A stretch of 45,677 bases of DNA from Acaryochloris sp. IP29b_bin.148 (GTDB taxonomy: Bacteria > Cyanobacteriota > Cyanobacteriia > Thermosynechococcales > Thermosynechococcaceae): assembly GCF_028285565.1 (NCBI RefSeq), contig NZ_JANQOY010000139.1, positions 1-45,677 of the forward strand. The letters run 5' to 3'. The notes under the pieces were generated by a model. That model searched no databases, was not told where the DNA came from, and saw nothing but the letters and a program-made list of their open reading frames with translations. A program made the position numbers and the translations under genes. Of this stretch, positions 9,794 through 19,775 are shown piece by piece (the first letter of the stretch is position 1; every line of letters begins with the position of its first letter).

Positions 9794-10933
9794 TCAATGT
9801 TTCTTTACAAAGGTACTGTAAATTTGTTCTAGTGTCCTCGTCTGTTGATATAAGTCAAATTTGATTAATACTTGTTTTCTCCCATTCGCACTGAATTCCT
9901 GACAAAGCATCGAGTTTTGTAAGAGATATAAAATATGTTGAGCAAGATATTGACAATGATGCTCAGGCACTAAAAAACCAGTTTTGCCATGAATAATCGC
10001 TTCAGGAATACCACCATGATCAGAAGCGACAATAGGTACTCCCATCGCTTGAGCTTCAAGGATGACCATTGGCAGACCTTCAGAATCTCCTACATCAGAT
10101 GTCACACTCGGCACTACTAATAGTCTTGCTTTCTTCATCCATTCACGGACAACATGAGACGGTTGAGAACCCAGAAATTGATAGCATTTCAACGTATTGG
10201 CCGCTAAGTGTTCCAGCTCTTTCCTTAACGGTCCATCCCCAATAATGATAAGAGAGGCATCAGCGACGGAATCTTTCACCCACTTCATTGCCTTAATCAA
10301 GTATTCGCATCCCTTTTTCTCGATCAATCGCCCATTAAATAGAACAATCAATTGCCGGTTTGCCGTAATGTCTGCTTGATATAAATTTGTATCTACCCCG
10401 ATATAGTGTACAAGCAATCTATCTTCTGGAAATCCTTGGTTGATCAGTTTATTTTTAATAAATTCGGATACACAAAGAAATAATTGAACCTTTGCCTTCA
10501 AGGTTTCTCTGCGACGTAAGTAAACACGAGTGCTGATAGAGTTCTGTCGAGCAAATTGATCACTCATCGTCGCATCCAGACCATGGTAGGTAACGACTAA
10601 TGGGATATGTAATCTGTTTGCTAGTGGCAGGGCTAGGGTCCCGCAAACGCCAAAATGCGCATGCATCAGCACAGGGTCTATTTGGTGGACCCTCCGAGAT
10701 AGGCTAGGAGAGATGCCCAACTCCTTGAACAGCAATTCAGCCCCTATACCTAACAGTCCGCCTCGATTGACGACTTGGGTGCGTTCCTGGGGTAAAGAAA
10801 TGCCTTGAACAAAGCGAGTGCCCACATAATGGGGTCTAAAACTTTGTAATCCTTCTGCCTGTTTGTGGATAAACGTTTCTGAAATCGGCAGCAACCGACC
10901 ACAAAAGATAGCCACAGCAGGGGGAGGACTCAT
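9794..10933 (-). CDS. GT4-family glycosyltransferase
   Basis: The 379-residue protein has the two-domain GT-B layout. The N-terminus is AIFCGRLLPISETFIHKQ with the glycine/His element VTYHGLDAT (about residues 114-122). The donor domain has LFNGRLIEKKGCEYLIKA and ends the active-site region with SEGLPMVILEAQAMGVPIVA, where Glu residues correspond to the E-x7-E motif. Overall it resembles colanic-acid/WcaL-type retaining transferases. The start overlaps the stop of the preceding glycosyltransferase by 4 bp (ATGA), so the two are translationally coupled and probably act on the same polysaccharide repeat unit. Confidence 0.87.
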   Translation of the reverse strand: MSPPPAVAIFCGRLLPISETFIHKQAEGLQSFRPHYVGTRFVQGISLPQERTQVVNRGGLLGIGAELLFKELGISPSLSRRVHQIDPVLMHAHFGVCGTLALPLANRLHIPLVVTYHGLDATMSDQFARQNSISTRVYLRRRETLKAKVQLFLCVSEFIKNKLINQGFPEDRLLVHYIGVDTNLYQADITANRQLIVLFNGRLIEKKGCEYLIKAMKWVKDSVADASLIIIGDGPLRKELEHLAANTLKCYQFLGSQPSHVVREWMKKARLLVVPSVTSDVGDSEGLPMVILEAQAMGVPIVASDHGGIPEAIIHGKTGFLVPEHHCQYLAQHILYLLQNSMLCQEFSANGRKQVLIKFDLYQQTRTLEQIYSTFVKKH

Positions 10934-12168
10934 ATCTTGCCGCTATTGAGAATGTCGGCATAGCATTCGGCCCAGTATTGCCCTTTAGCGGTCCAGTTAT
11001 AGTAATCCCGAACTCGCTGCTGCCCTGAATTGCCTAGGCGCTGTCGCAATGCCCCATCACTTCCTAAGCGAACCATCGCGTCAGCCAAATCTATAACCGC
11101 TTGATCGGGAGAATGAGCAGGGACTTTAATGCCCGTGGTATCGGTGACTTGCATTTGAGGACCACCCAAGTCTAGACAAATCACAGCCCGACCCATCGCC
11201 ATGGCTTCTAGACAAACCCACCCACCAGAATCATGCAAACTGGGGTGAACAAGAACATGGCATGATTGCAGTTTCTGCAGGGCTTCGGAGCGGGGAAGTT
11301 GTCCCCAGAATCGAACTTGGTGCTCAATCCCCAACTGTTGAGCTAGAGATTGTAAACGATGATATTCAGGACCTTGGCCAACAATCCAATATTCAACTTG
11401 AGTAGGGAAATGAGCTGCCGCAAAGGCTTGCAACCCTAAGTGAAACCCTTTCCAATGCAGAAGCCTCCCCATACTGATGATCCTGAAGGGGGACTCCGCT
11501 GGTGTAGGTATTTGAGAGAACCCGGTTATTTCCTCACTAGAAAGACCTGCTTCAGAGGTAATACACACCTGGCTTGCCCCTAAATAGCGCAGACGCTCTG
11601 CAGTTTCGGCAGTGGTAGCACCCGCCCATTGCGATCGCTGAGCAGTCAAACGCACAAAGGGATCATATTCACCTAATCTCCTGGCCCAATTTCTCAAGTT
11701 TTCATAGAGTTTACCCCTCATGCTCCAGTCTTGGTAAAAGGGCTTTGGTGCAGACTCCGCTCCACCCACTGGTCCCCAGATAAAGGGAATGGGTAAAAGG
11801 GCTAAGAAACTAGGAGACCAATATTTTACATAGGTCACATGATGAATCAGATCAAAACCGATCTCGCGGTCCAGTCGACGAATTAACCCATAGGTTTTGA
11901 ATTGCCAGAGGTAATAATGCAACTGAACTCCAAAATTCCACCAGCGTGTCCAAGGGAGATTGTGATAAATAAATTGAAGTTTTAGATCAGGCTGCTTCGC
12001 CAACTCAGCTTCGATAGCCCTGCGATTATCACTGCGAGTCACCACCCAAACCTGGCAATATTGGGCAATTTCCCAAGCTGTACTCCAGCCCACCTCTGCT
12101 TCAGAGCCCATATGAGGTCGACAGGCATAAGCAGAGATGAGAACTTTTTTATGACTTAAGTTAGTCAT
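10930..12168 (-). CDS. GT4-family glycosyltransferase
   Basis: This 412-residue GT-B glycosyltransferase starts KKVLISAYACRPHMGSEAEV, a pattern seen in GT4 enzymes with a GSE loop near the N-terminus. The donor half contains SMGRLLHWKGFHLGLQAF and the catalytic-region sequence SGGWVCLEAMAMGRAVICLD. It couples by a 4-bp ATGA overlap to the next glycosyltransferase gene. It lies 78 bp downstream of the adenylate-forming gene, so three or four minus-strand genes may share one transcript. Sugar specificity cannot be predicted. Confidence 0.87.
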   Translation of the reverse strand: MTNLSHKKVLISAYACRPHMGSEAEVGWSTAWEIAQYCQVWVVTRSDNRRAIEAELAKQPDLKLQFIYHNLPWTRWWNFGVQLHYYLWQFKTYGLIRRLDREIGFDLIHHVTYVKYWSPSFLALLPIPFIWGPVGGAESAPKPFYQDWSMRGKLYENLRNWARRLGEYDPFVRLTAQRSQWAGATTAETAERLRYLGASQVCITSEAGLSSEEITGFSQIPTPAESPFRIISMGRLLHWKGFHLGLQAFAAAHFPTQVEYWIVGQGPEYHRLQSLAQQLGIEHQVRFWGQLPRSEALQKLQSCHVLVHPSLHDSGGWVCLEAMAMGRAVICLDLGGPQMQVTDTTGIKVPAHSPDQAVIDLADAMVRLGSDGALRQRLGNSGQQRVRDYYNWTAKGQYWAECYADILNSGKI

Positions 12169-12246
12169 TTCCCAGTTCGATACATAGCAAAGAGCCGAAG
12201 TCTAGAGCTGCATAGGTTGTTTTAGCGAGCAAAGCATACCTTAACC

Positions 12247-13608
12247 TTATTCTGGCCTTAAGTGATTGAGATGCTCCATTGCGACTTTACTGATAATAAA
12301 TCTATGTTTGTTCGCGGCAGTTGATTTTATCTGGTCAACTTGTTTCACCTGAACCTCAACCTGATCACCCAGAATATTGGCAAATTTTGTATTAATTTTA
12401 TGTCTATTTGCTTCACTCAAAACAGGAGAACAAACCACCTTAATGAAAACCTTGTGCAGCGATTCTTGAATCGCCTGATATTGAATAATTTCTGGGAATG
12501 TTCGAAAGAACTCACTGAGTTCGACGCCGTTAATGATGGTTCCTGACGGACTGATAAAAACATCTCGCACTCTGCCGATAACGGGTGATAATGTGGCGGT
12601 ACCCTGCTCAGGGAAGGATAGAGGATCCGTAACGAAGTCGCCAATCCGATAGCGAATTAACGGAAAGTCCGGGTTTCTAAGATTAGTTAAAACGAGTTCA
12701 AATAAGCCATCGGAGCTAGGGAGGGTCTCCAGCAGAGTCCCTCGTTCACAAACATGCAGTTTAGAATCTGGATAGGAAGCGGCGATTAGCCCTGCCTCAA
12801 TGGTTCCATATTCGATCGCAACTGGGCATCCAAACACCTTTTCCATCAATTCTTGTTGATAGTCAAACAACGGCTCTCCCCCAACCATCACCAATTTAAG
12901 ACAGGATGGTGGAGGTTGATCCTCGTTAGCTCTGGCCAATAAATAGGCTAGATTCGGCAAAGCATATAAAAAGATGATTTTCTTTTGGTTGAGTTGCCGA
13001 TACCATTTCCTTAATTTATCTCGATCAATTCGATCAACAGGAAAGGCAATTTTATTGCGAATTTTTTCAGAAATTCTAATTTTTAGATACTCTATTTTCT
13101 GCTCGAGACTTCTTCCCCAAAAGCGTGAATAGCCCCAAAGATTAGCAGTTTTGTCCCACACACTTAGGCCAAAAAGACTTTGACAGTAATATTTATCTCG
13201 TTGACTTTCTAGATAGGCATCTTGCCCCCAATAACATTTCATCGGTGTCCCCGTTGATCCACTGGTGCCTGTCCAGAAACCAGTGGACGGTCGATCAGCT
13301 CGAAATAACTCGGGGGCCTTCTGTATCTCTGATTTTTCCAGAATGGGAACTTGTTGAGAAATATTTTCTAAGGCACTGAAGTGAGACGGCAGATGATGAC
13401 TAGCCTTTAAGGCTCGATAATAAGGAACATGGGTACAGGAAAATTCCCACAATTGATTAAACCGCTGAAGCTGATAGTCTCTAATTTGCTGGCGAGACTG
13501 CTGCTCAAACGATACGCGCTTCTGGATTTCTAAGTCAACCGCTTTAAATCTAGAGAAATGCTTAAAGTATGCTCGGATAAACCACCACATCGATAGATCT
13601 AATTTCAC
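12247..13608 (-). CDS. CapK/phenylacetate-CoA-ligase-like adenylate-forming protein
   Basis: The 453-residue protein resembles the CapK/PaaK branch of the ANL (adenylate-forming) superfamily. The ATP-phosphate loop TGTSGSTGTPMK lies near residue 115, and VAIEYGTIEAGLIAA and FPLIRYRIGDFV match the A5 and A7 core motifs. CapK-like proteins are common in capsule and exopolysaccharide loci, where they may activate an acyl or amino acid group for polymer decoration; the substrate is not known. It is the first gene of the minus-strand glycosyltransferase group, transcribed away from the plus-strand glycosyltransferase at 13824. Confidence 0.82.
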   Translation of the reverse strand: MKLDLSMWWFIRAYFKHFSRFKAVDLEIQKRVSFEQQSRQQIRDYQLQRFNQLWEFSCTHVPYYRALKASHHLPSHFSALENISQQVPILEKSEIQKAPELFRADRPSTGFWTGTSGSTGTPMKCYWGQDAYLESQRDKYYCQSLFGLSVWDKTANLWGYSRFWGRSLEQKIEYLKIRISEKIRNKIAFPVDRIDRDKLRKWYRQLNQKKIIFLYALPNLAYLLARANEDQPPPSCLKLVMVGGEPLFDYQQELMEKVFGCPVAIEYGTIEAGLIAASYPDSKLHVCERGTLLETLPSSDGLFELVLTNLRNPDFPLIRYRIGDFVTDPLSFPEQGTATLSPVIGRVRDVFISPSGTIINGVELSEFFRTFPEIIQYQAIQESLHKVFIKVVCSPVLSEANRHKINTKFANILGDQVEVQVKQVDQIKSTAANKHRFIISKVAMEHLNHLRPE

Positions 13609-13823
13609 CCAGCGATAAACATTTAAGTCTATTACACCATGGATGGACGATCGAACTGGTATGCAGAGCGATCCATAAAACTGGGAGAAGCGACATTGCT
13701 TCCCGACCTGAAATTCATCTCGTATTGATGCAACACCAAATAGAGCACTGCATTATAGGATATAGGAAATATAGCGTTCGTTAACTTTAGGTAGAGTTCC
13801 TGGAAAATATTCGAACTGCATGG

Positions 13824-14945
13824 ATGTTAAAAAGGGCTGCTTTCTACTGGCAGCCTGTTGTGCGCGAATTTAGCAAACTCGTCCCGCAGACAAAGCTCTT
13901 TACTGGGAGTTGGCCAGGATATGCGTATGGCTGCGAAAAGTCATTTAAGTACGAGATCGTTGGCCAAAGAAAGCTGATTAAACTAAAGCCCAATGCCAGT
14001 GGGTATGGTACAACGCTGATGTACCTATCTCCTAAGATTCTTATCTCACTGCTCAAGTACCAGCCCCACGTGATTTTTGCAGATGGCTTCAGTCTATGGA
14101 CTTTACTAGTGCTGGTATTCAAACCCGTTTTTCGATGGCAGGTTATCGTTTTTTGCGATGGTAGTTCGCCGAGTACGGACCATATTAATTCTCCGCTGCG
14201 GTTGCAAATCCGCCGTTTAATGGGGAAGGTGGTGGACGTTTTTATCGCTAATAATAGTGCTGCGAGTAAGTACCTTGCGGCAAAGCTAATGGCTGAAGAT
14301 ACAAAAATATATTCTTGTCCATTTCTAGTGTCTGATGGCCGGGCATTACAGCAGATCTCTGGTCAAGGCAATTCTCATCTAGATAAGCTCCATCAAATCG
14401 CCCAAACACGACCGATCTTTCTATACGTCGGCCAAATCATTCCTCGGAAAGGGATAAAAGAGCTTTTAGATGCTTGTTTGATTTTAAAAAATAAAAAAAA
14501 CTGCAATTTTACGCTTCTAATTGTAGGCGATGGGCAGCAACGCAAAACCTTAGAAGACTATACAACTCGTTGTTCTTTAGAACGTTATGTAAAGTGGATA
14601 GGGGAAATTGAATATAGCAGCTTAGGTGTATATTTTGAGTATGTGGACGCATTTGTTTTCCCAAGTCTCGAAGACGTCTGGGGAATGGTTGTTTCTGAAG
14701 CAATGGCATTTGGAAAGCCAACTCTATGCTCAGATAAAGCAGGGGCTAATGAGCTGATTATAGAAGGCAAGAATGGACTTTGTTTCAATCCTCATCATCC
14801 TTCAGAATTGGCAGATGCGATGTTTAAACTGATTAGTGATCCAGGCAGAATAAGCGAGATGGGAAAACAAGCAAAAAATATGTCTAAACAATATAACCCT
14901 AGCCAAACGGCCAAGATGCTGGCTCAATTGATATCCTCACAATAA
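13824..14945 (+). CDS. GT4-family glycosyltransferase
   Basis: This 373-residue GT-B protein has a shortened N-terminal Rossmann domain that lacks the usual glycine-rich opening strand and starts directly with RAAFYWQPVVREFSKLVPQT. The donor domain is complete: FLYVGQIIPRKGIKELLDAC (about residues 194-213), and FPSLEDVWGMVVSEAMAFGK carries the E-x7-E-type catalytic pair. An in-frame stop at 13788 limits upstream extension. It is transcribed divergently from the CapK-like gene and faces the minus-strand lyase gene. It probably contributes to the same polysaccharide; its sugar is unknown. Confidence 0.83.
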   Translation: MLKRAAFYWQPVVREFSKLVPQTKLFTGSWPGYAYGCEKSFKYEIVGQRKLIKLKPNASGYGTTLMYLSPKILISLLKYQPHVIFADGFSLWTLLVLVFKPVFRWQVIVFCDGSSPSTDHINSPLRLQIRRLMGKVVDVFIANNSAASKYLAAKLMAEDTKIYSCPFLVSDGRALQQISGQGNSHLDKLHQIAQTRPIFLYVGQIIPRKGIKELLDACLILKNKKNCNFTLLIVGDGQQRKTLEDYTTRCSLERYVKWIGEIEYSSLGVYFEYVDAFVFPSLEDVWGMVVSEAMAFGKPTLCSDKAGANELIIEGKNGLCFNPHHPSELADAMFKLISDPGRISEMGKQAKNMSKQYNPSQTAKMLAQLISSQ

Positions 14946-15060
14946 AAAACATCTACTACGGGGATTGATATGGTTTGCCTCAAGAGAACTGTCGAAAATT
15001 GTTTCGAGGTTTAGCCAGAAATCTTAGAACAGGATGACTGTGAGCAGTTTCGAATCCTCC

Positions 15061-17349
15061 TTAATCCAGCGTTTTACCTTGCCTATGGTCTGGGGCTAAA
15101 GGCCCCTCCTTATCCTCAGAAAAGCCATGGGGATGTTGAGCCAAAATCTTTCCAGTCGCATCAGTAACCGTACCGTGAGCAACCAAAGGCCTGTGTTTTT
15201 TTTGGTAAATCGCACAATCGCCATCTAATACTAGGGTATTCCCTAAATCCACAGGATCGGTCCCCGCGAGACGAACCGCCACGATGTCCCTGGGGTGCCC
15301 TGGCCTGTCAATACCCAGCGAAATAGCTTCCTCAGAGATCGATAACAATTGCACGGTTGGACAGGAGACAGGCCCCAGGGCTGGCAACAAGATCCAGGCA
15401 AAGGTTGTGGGGCCACTAATTTGGGCAGAATAGACAGCGGTGGTACTCGGTAATTTTTGGTTATACGTTCCACTCCACCATCCCTGCACAGGCTCCTCTT
15501 GCCCTCGCACTAATTCAATAGACCAAGACAAGGAGGCACAGGGAAGAATTCGTAAATTACCCACCCCCCGATCCGTGGAGACCGCAGACTCTCCTTGTAG
15601 GGTCACCGTGCAGTCTGGATGGAAATGCCATAGTGGCGTTATCTGTCGCGGGCAGTGCGTGATCACTTGATCTACTACAACCCAATATTGTCCTCGCAGA
15701 TAGACCACCGCTCGCCGATGTTTGATAGTGCCGTCTACCTCTGTAAAACCGTGCTCAAAAGTTCCTCGACTAAAGTCAAACTGGGGTTCAATGGCCCAGC
15801 TAGAAACAGGCTGTAAGGACTCTCTATGATCATGTTTCTAGCCTTGACCGTCCATCAAAATCACATTGTGACTCGCAGACCCCCGGAAATAATGCCAAAA
15901 TTTTGAGCGGATATAGCTATAGCGTCCCCCATCCACCAATAAGTCTCGACCATAGGCGGCTACAGATAAATGCAGCTTGTCATTGTGAATGTGATAGTAA
16001 ATTCCCATAGGGCCAATATCAAACCAGGCCCAGTGAGCTGTTTTCTCCCACCCACTGCGCATCACCATTTGCCCTGCCCGGGGAAACATTCTAGAGGGTT
16101 GCCCCTTGGGAGAAGCTCCCTGGGTTCCGTTCGAGGCAATAAAAGTCCAATCTAATCGCTGGTATTGTGCTGCCGCTTTCAGAACTAAATCACGGTTGTC
16201 GTTGCGATCTGAATCATTATTTAAGACCCCATACCCCTCTGGGCGCATTGAATAGGCCAAATAGTTCCACATATTAACCAACACCTGATGAAGTTGCTGG
16301 GGAACTGGTAAGCCAGCTTTCTCTAGGAGATTCCCTAACTGCTGCAAATCCGAGAGAACAACGGTGTGGTAATGGCTTGTGAGTTCCTTATGAGTACCAT
16401 CTGGGTAGATTTGATTGGGCAGATCTTGCAGCAAGCGGTCTAGGGCAAAGGTTAGCCATTGCTGGGCATTGGTAAACTCTGGCCAATAGAGGGCAATAGT
16501 GGCCAGTCCATACATTTCTTTGATTAACCAATTGGCCCCCCAAGAATTTAGATGCCGTAGGTAGTAAGCATGATCTTGAATGCTAGATAGCATCAAAATA
16601 CGGGCGGCCGGTGTAAATTCTTCTACTTGCTGCAGGCCATAGAAAATCTCAGCCCAATGAACAACCCTGAACACCACTTCTAGCCCTCGCCATTGAGCCC
16701 AAAGGGAAGCATTATCTGTCGAGGGATTAAACAGAATCCAATCTACGATTTGGTCATTTAGATAGCGCACATAGATCGGATTACCTGTGAGCTTGTAAGC
16801 CACAAACAGGTCTCGTAGATGGTAATGTCGATTGAGGAACCAAGCCCATTCTCTATCAGCATTCGGTCCCCTATGCATCCAGTCTAGGTGTCCGTCATCT
16901 CTTAAGGGCACCTGATCTTCGCATCCCTGAAAGGACAAGGTATTTTGGAGAACCCGATCTCCCCATTCGACGGTGTTACCGCTTGGTTCGATTCTAGAAA
17001 TTCTTAACCAAGGGATAGATGGGGACTCTTGATAGTAGTGCAATAGATTTTGGCAATGCCAGACGTCGCGTTCCTTAGAAAAAGAATGTCTCTTGAGGAT
17101 GGAATCATCTGCCAAGCTGATATTTGCCAACAGTTGCTTTATCCGCTGAGGATAGTGAAGGCAATACCAAGCTAGATCAGCTTTTTCTTGGGCGATCAAA
17201 GATTTCTTCTGATGCCTATTTTTAATGAGAAGCGTCGTTAGCAAGAATGGATGAAGCGATAATTTCTTGCCTTTGGCTAAAGCCATTTTAGTGATATTGA
17301 CGGCTTTACTCAAACTTTGTGACCAGAATAACGATGGATTCTCTCGCAT
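15061..17349 (-). pseudogene. heparinase II/III-family polysaccharide lyase interrupted by an in-frame TAG
   Basis: Read as one frame from 17349 to 15061, this is a 763-codon gene with a single TAG at codon 504 (15838-15840). The 503-residue front part holds the alpha-helical lyase domain and the beginning of the heparinase II/III beta domain, including HIHNDKLHLSVAAYGRDLLV and SASHNVILMDGQG just before the stop. The back part (translated as 215 residues from 15708) is the remaining beta-sandwich. No frameshift separates them: the intervening codons read KHDHRESLQPVSSWAIEPQF. A CAG to TAG change at a likely Gln would explain it. Such enzymes cleave uronic-acid polysaccharides or remodel an exopolysaccharide during export. 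Expected outcome is a truncated, inactive product unless the stop is suppressed. Confidence 0.85.
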
Positions 17350-17441
17350 TGTTTTAGTCCAAAAGATACTCTCGCGTTCCAGGGCAATTCATGCCAGATC
17401 AATGGTTTAATTGTTGTGGAATATACATTGTGTAGATTTAC

Positions 17442-17660
17442 ATGGCTCTGTTAACTGTAGATAAAATCGAGCAGCTGCGAGTTCAGCTAGAAGCATGTAC
17501 CAATCACCAAACCGCTGCTGCCCTCAAGGTTGCGATCGCAAGGCTAGAGTCTCAGCTCCATCCTCCGACGGCCCATTCCCCCAGCCTTTTTACAACAGAC
17601 GAAATTCTCCAACCCCTGATTGATAAAGGGAGCATCAAGATTTACAACCCCTGCTGTTAG
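17442..17660 (+). CDS. hypothetical 72-residue protein
   Basis: A 72-residue frame with plausible cyanobacterial codon use. The N-terminal half (about residues 4-38) is a predicted helix pair, with VDKIEQLRVQLEAC and AAALKVAIARLESQL. The C-terminal half (about 40-72) is proline-containing, ends in Cys-Cys and lacks a motif I recognise. It contains a GCGATCGC octamer. It starts 92 bp from the heparinase-like gene and is transcribed away from it. No function is offered. Confidence 0.5.
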   Translation: MALLTVDKIEQLRVQLEACTNHQTAAALKVAIARLESQLHPPTAHSPSLFTTDEILQPLIDKGSIKIYNPCC

Positions 17661-17703
17661 CACGTCAAACGACCGACTCTAATCAAACATAGGCGATCAG
17701 GCT

Positions 17704-18609
17704 TTAAGGCGTCTGCTGCTCTTGTAAAACACAAACTGACTTAACAGGGCGTACCGCCGATTCCCCAGCAGACCCCGGTCTTCCTGGATAAGTCTTGCCT
17801 TGATAAACCAAGGCAGAAGAACCGCCTCCATCAAGATTCAGCGCTTGTGTCGCTCCTTGCTGTTTCAGGAAATCAGCCAGCTCTGGCAATGAAAGGCCTG
17901 GCTTGTCAAGAGACTGTTGCTCCACCATCACCCAGAGAAGATCACCCGATTGAGTGAGGCCAATGGCACTTCTAGCATTGGGTTGCCGACTGCCAATCGC
18001 ATCCCGAATCACCTGGCCATCGACGGAATCGGTAAAGGCTTCTGCTTGCAAAGTTAGTTGAGGCAGTAACTGTGGACCCGCACCCAGAGAATAATTCAAC
18101 TTACAGTCCTTAGGAATGGGATGCTGATGGGACGTAATGGCATACTTCACCTGCGTTCCACATTGATACTGACGGAACTCTGAACGATTGAGGATTTTCG
18201 GTAGGTAGCGGTTGAGATCAGGATTGTCTACCAGCCTGGTGTTCTTCCGGGGATCTGCTTGGACTTGGCCGTTAATGCGAATATGGGACGTGGTTTGCTG
18301 ATTCACCGGATCAAAGAACCCCGCATTAATCACAGCGATAGGCTGAACACTCGTTTTCTGCGCAAATTCCTCTACGGTCATCAGTCCATCAGCTACCATC
18401 GGGCGAAGGGTGTATTGCTCATGCTGGGGAATTTTAATTAGATGAACCACCGCACCTGGCAAATCATAGGTTTGATGTAGAACTGAGGGCGGTGGACTGG
18501 ACTGAGGGGATGGCTGGGGAGACGGCTGGGACGATGGTTGCGATTGGGATGTATACAGTCCTAAACCCAAGGCCAGCAAAAAACTGATCAAAACGATACT
18601 GAGTTTCAT
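17704..18609 (-). CDS. exported phosphodiester glycosidase-domain protein (NAGPA/DUF2233)
   Basis: The 301-residue protein has an N-terminal signal/membrane segment (about residues 3-18, LSIVLISFLLALGLGLYTSQ) followed by a Pro/Ser/Gln-rich linker. Its globular domain resembles the NAGPA (phosphodiester glycosidase, DUF2233) family, with AVINAGFFDP and the conserved C-terminal ALNLDGGGSSALVYQGK. Bacterial members are exported; roles in cell-wall or exopolysaccharide metabolism are proposed. ATG 18609 is chosen because AAGGAG lies 7 nt upstream; in-frame ATGs at 18615 and 18666 would place the Shine-Dalgarno too close or lack one. Confidence 0.82.
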   Translation of the reverse strand: MKLSIVLISFLLALGLGLYTSQSQPSSQPSPQPSPQSSPPPSVLHQTYDLPGAVVHLIKIPQHEQYTLRPMVADGLMTVEEFAQKTSVQPIAVINAGFFDPVNQQTTSHIRINGQVQADPRKNTRLVDNPDLNRYLPKILNRSEFRQYQCGTQVKYAITSHQHPIPKDCKLNYSLGAGPQLLPQLTLQAEAFTDSVDGQVIRDAIGSRQPNARSAIGLTQSGDLLWVMVEQQSLDKPGLSLPELADFLKQQGATQALNLDGGGSSALVYQGKTYPGRPGSAGESAVRPVKSVCVLQEQQTP

Positions 18610-18754
18610 ACTCATCTCCTTTTCTCGGGAATTCGAATTGATTTGAGGCGGGAGTAACAGCGACAATGGGTAGGACTGGGCAATTGCAAAAAGTCCAGTT
18701 TTAAGGCACTGTCATCAGTCCCAAAAAAAATGGTAGAACCTTACCCTCTCCAGC

Positions 18755-18786
18755 GGCATACCATCCAGTAGGATGGCTGGTATGCC
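18755..18786. repeat. inverted repeat between divergent genes
   Basis: GGCATACCA (18755-18763) pairs with TGGTATGCC (18778-18786), and an inner TCC/GGA can extend the stem. It sits between the divergent glycosidase-like and Rpn-family genes, 23 bp before the latter's TTG start, so it could be an operator or an RNA hairpin limiting Rpn expression. Confidence 0.5.
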
Positions 18787-18808
18787 CCAATAAGAATGAC
18801 TTTGCCTT

Positions 18809-19705
18809 TTGAAAACTGATTCTATCTTCTATCGTATCTTTCAGACTGATCCCGGCACCCTTTTTGAGTTACTTGGCCAATCTGCAAACATCGCCCAAGG
18901 CTATGAATTTAAATCAGTAGAGATCAAGCAAGTTGCCTTTCGCCTAGATGGCATCTTTCTACCCACACCCAATGCCCCCGATCAAACCGTCTGGTTTGTA
19001 GAAGTCCAATTTCAACATGACCCTCAGTTTTATCAGCGCCTCTTCTCCGAAATTTATCTCTACTTGGGGCTGCATCCCCACACCGTAGATTGGCAAGCCG
19101 TTGTTATCTATCCTCGCCGCAGCGTAGAACCCACCTCCCCCCATGTCTACCGTGCCAATCTCAACAGCGATCAAGTCCATCGTATTTATCTTGAAGATCT
19201 AGACAACACAAGTCCTTCTCTGGGAGTGGGGTTAATGCAACTGGTAATGGCCAACACCAAAGATGTGGTCCCTCAAGCCCAAGTACTGCTGGCAAAGTCT
19301 CAAACCCAAAATCGGACAAACCCGAAAATAGCAGCGATAATAGATTTAATTGAGACGATTGTGGTCTATAAATTTCCCCACCTCAGTCGAGAGGAGATAG
19401 AGCGTATGTTGGGTGTAGGTGAACTCAAGCAAACTAAAGTTTATCAAGAGGCCCTGCAAGAAGGACGTCTAGAAGGACGCCAAGAAGGACATATTGAAGG
19501 ACGCCAACAGGGGCGTATTGAAGGCGAAAGAGCCTTAATTCTCCGCCTACTCAGTCGTCAGATCGGCTCCATCCCTCCTAATCTCCAAGCTCAAATTGAG
19601 TCATTATCGGCGGAAAAGCTGGAAATATTAGGCGAAGCTCTACTCGACTTTGTCAAGCTTGCTGATTTAAGAGCCTGGTTAAAGCAGAATAGTGCGAATG
19701 AGTAA
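18809..19705 (+). CDS. Rpn-family PD-(D/E)XK nuclease / DUF2887 protein
   Basis: The 298-residue protein begins MKTDSIFYRIFQTDPGTLFE, the hallmark opening of the DUF2887/Rpn (recombination-promoting nuclease) family. The restriction-like core is visible as RLDGIFLP (Asp) and VWFVEVQFQHD (Glu-x-Gln), about residues 47-70. The C-terminal third has a run of Glu-Gly-Arg repeats (EGRLEGRQEGHIEGRQQG) and then a DUF4351-like helical tail. Rpn proteins stimulate RecA-independent recombination and behave as semi-mobile genes. The start is TTG (18809), chosen because the family begins exactly there. It is convergent with mutS; a decayed relative lies on the other side of mutS. Confidence 0.85.
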   Translation: MKTDSIFYRIFQTDPGTLFELLGQSANIAQGYEFKSVEIKQVAFRLDGIFLPTPNAPDQTVWFVEVQFQHDPQFYQRLFSEIYLYLGLHPHTVDWQAVVIYPRRSVEPTSPHVYRANLNSDQVHRIYLEDLDNTSPSLGVGLMQLVMANTKDVVPQAQVLLAKSQTQNRTNPKIAAIIDLIETIVVYKFPHLSREEIERMLGVGELKQTKVYQEALQEGRLEGRQEGHIEGRQQGRIEGERALILRLLSRQIGSIPPNLQAQIESLSAEKLEILGEALLDFVKLADLRAWLKQNSANE

Positions 19706-19775
19706 ATATAGCGTCCTCAGCTTGCATCTTTGATGTTGTCTGAGCCGCTGCCTACCCTCTAGATTACAGCCCCCT

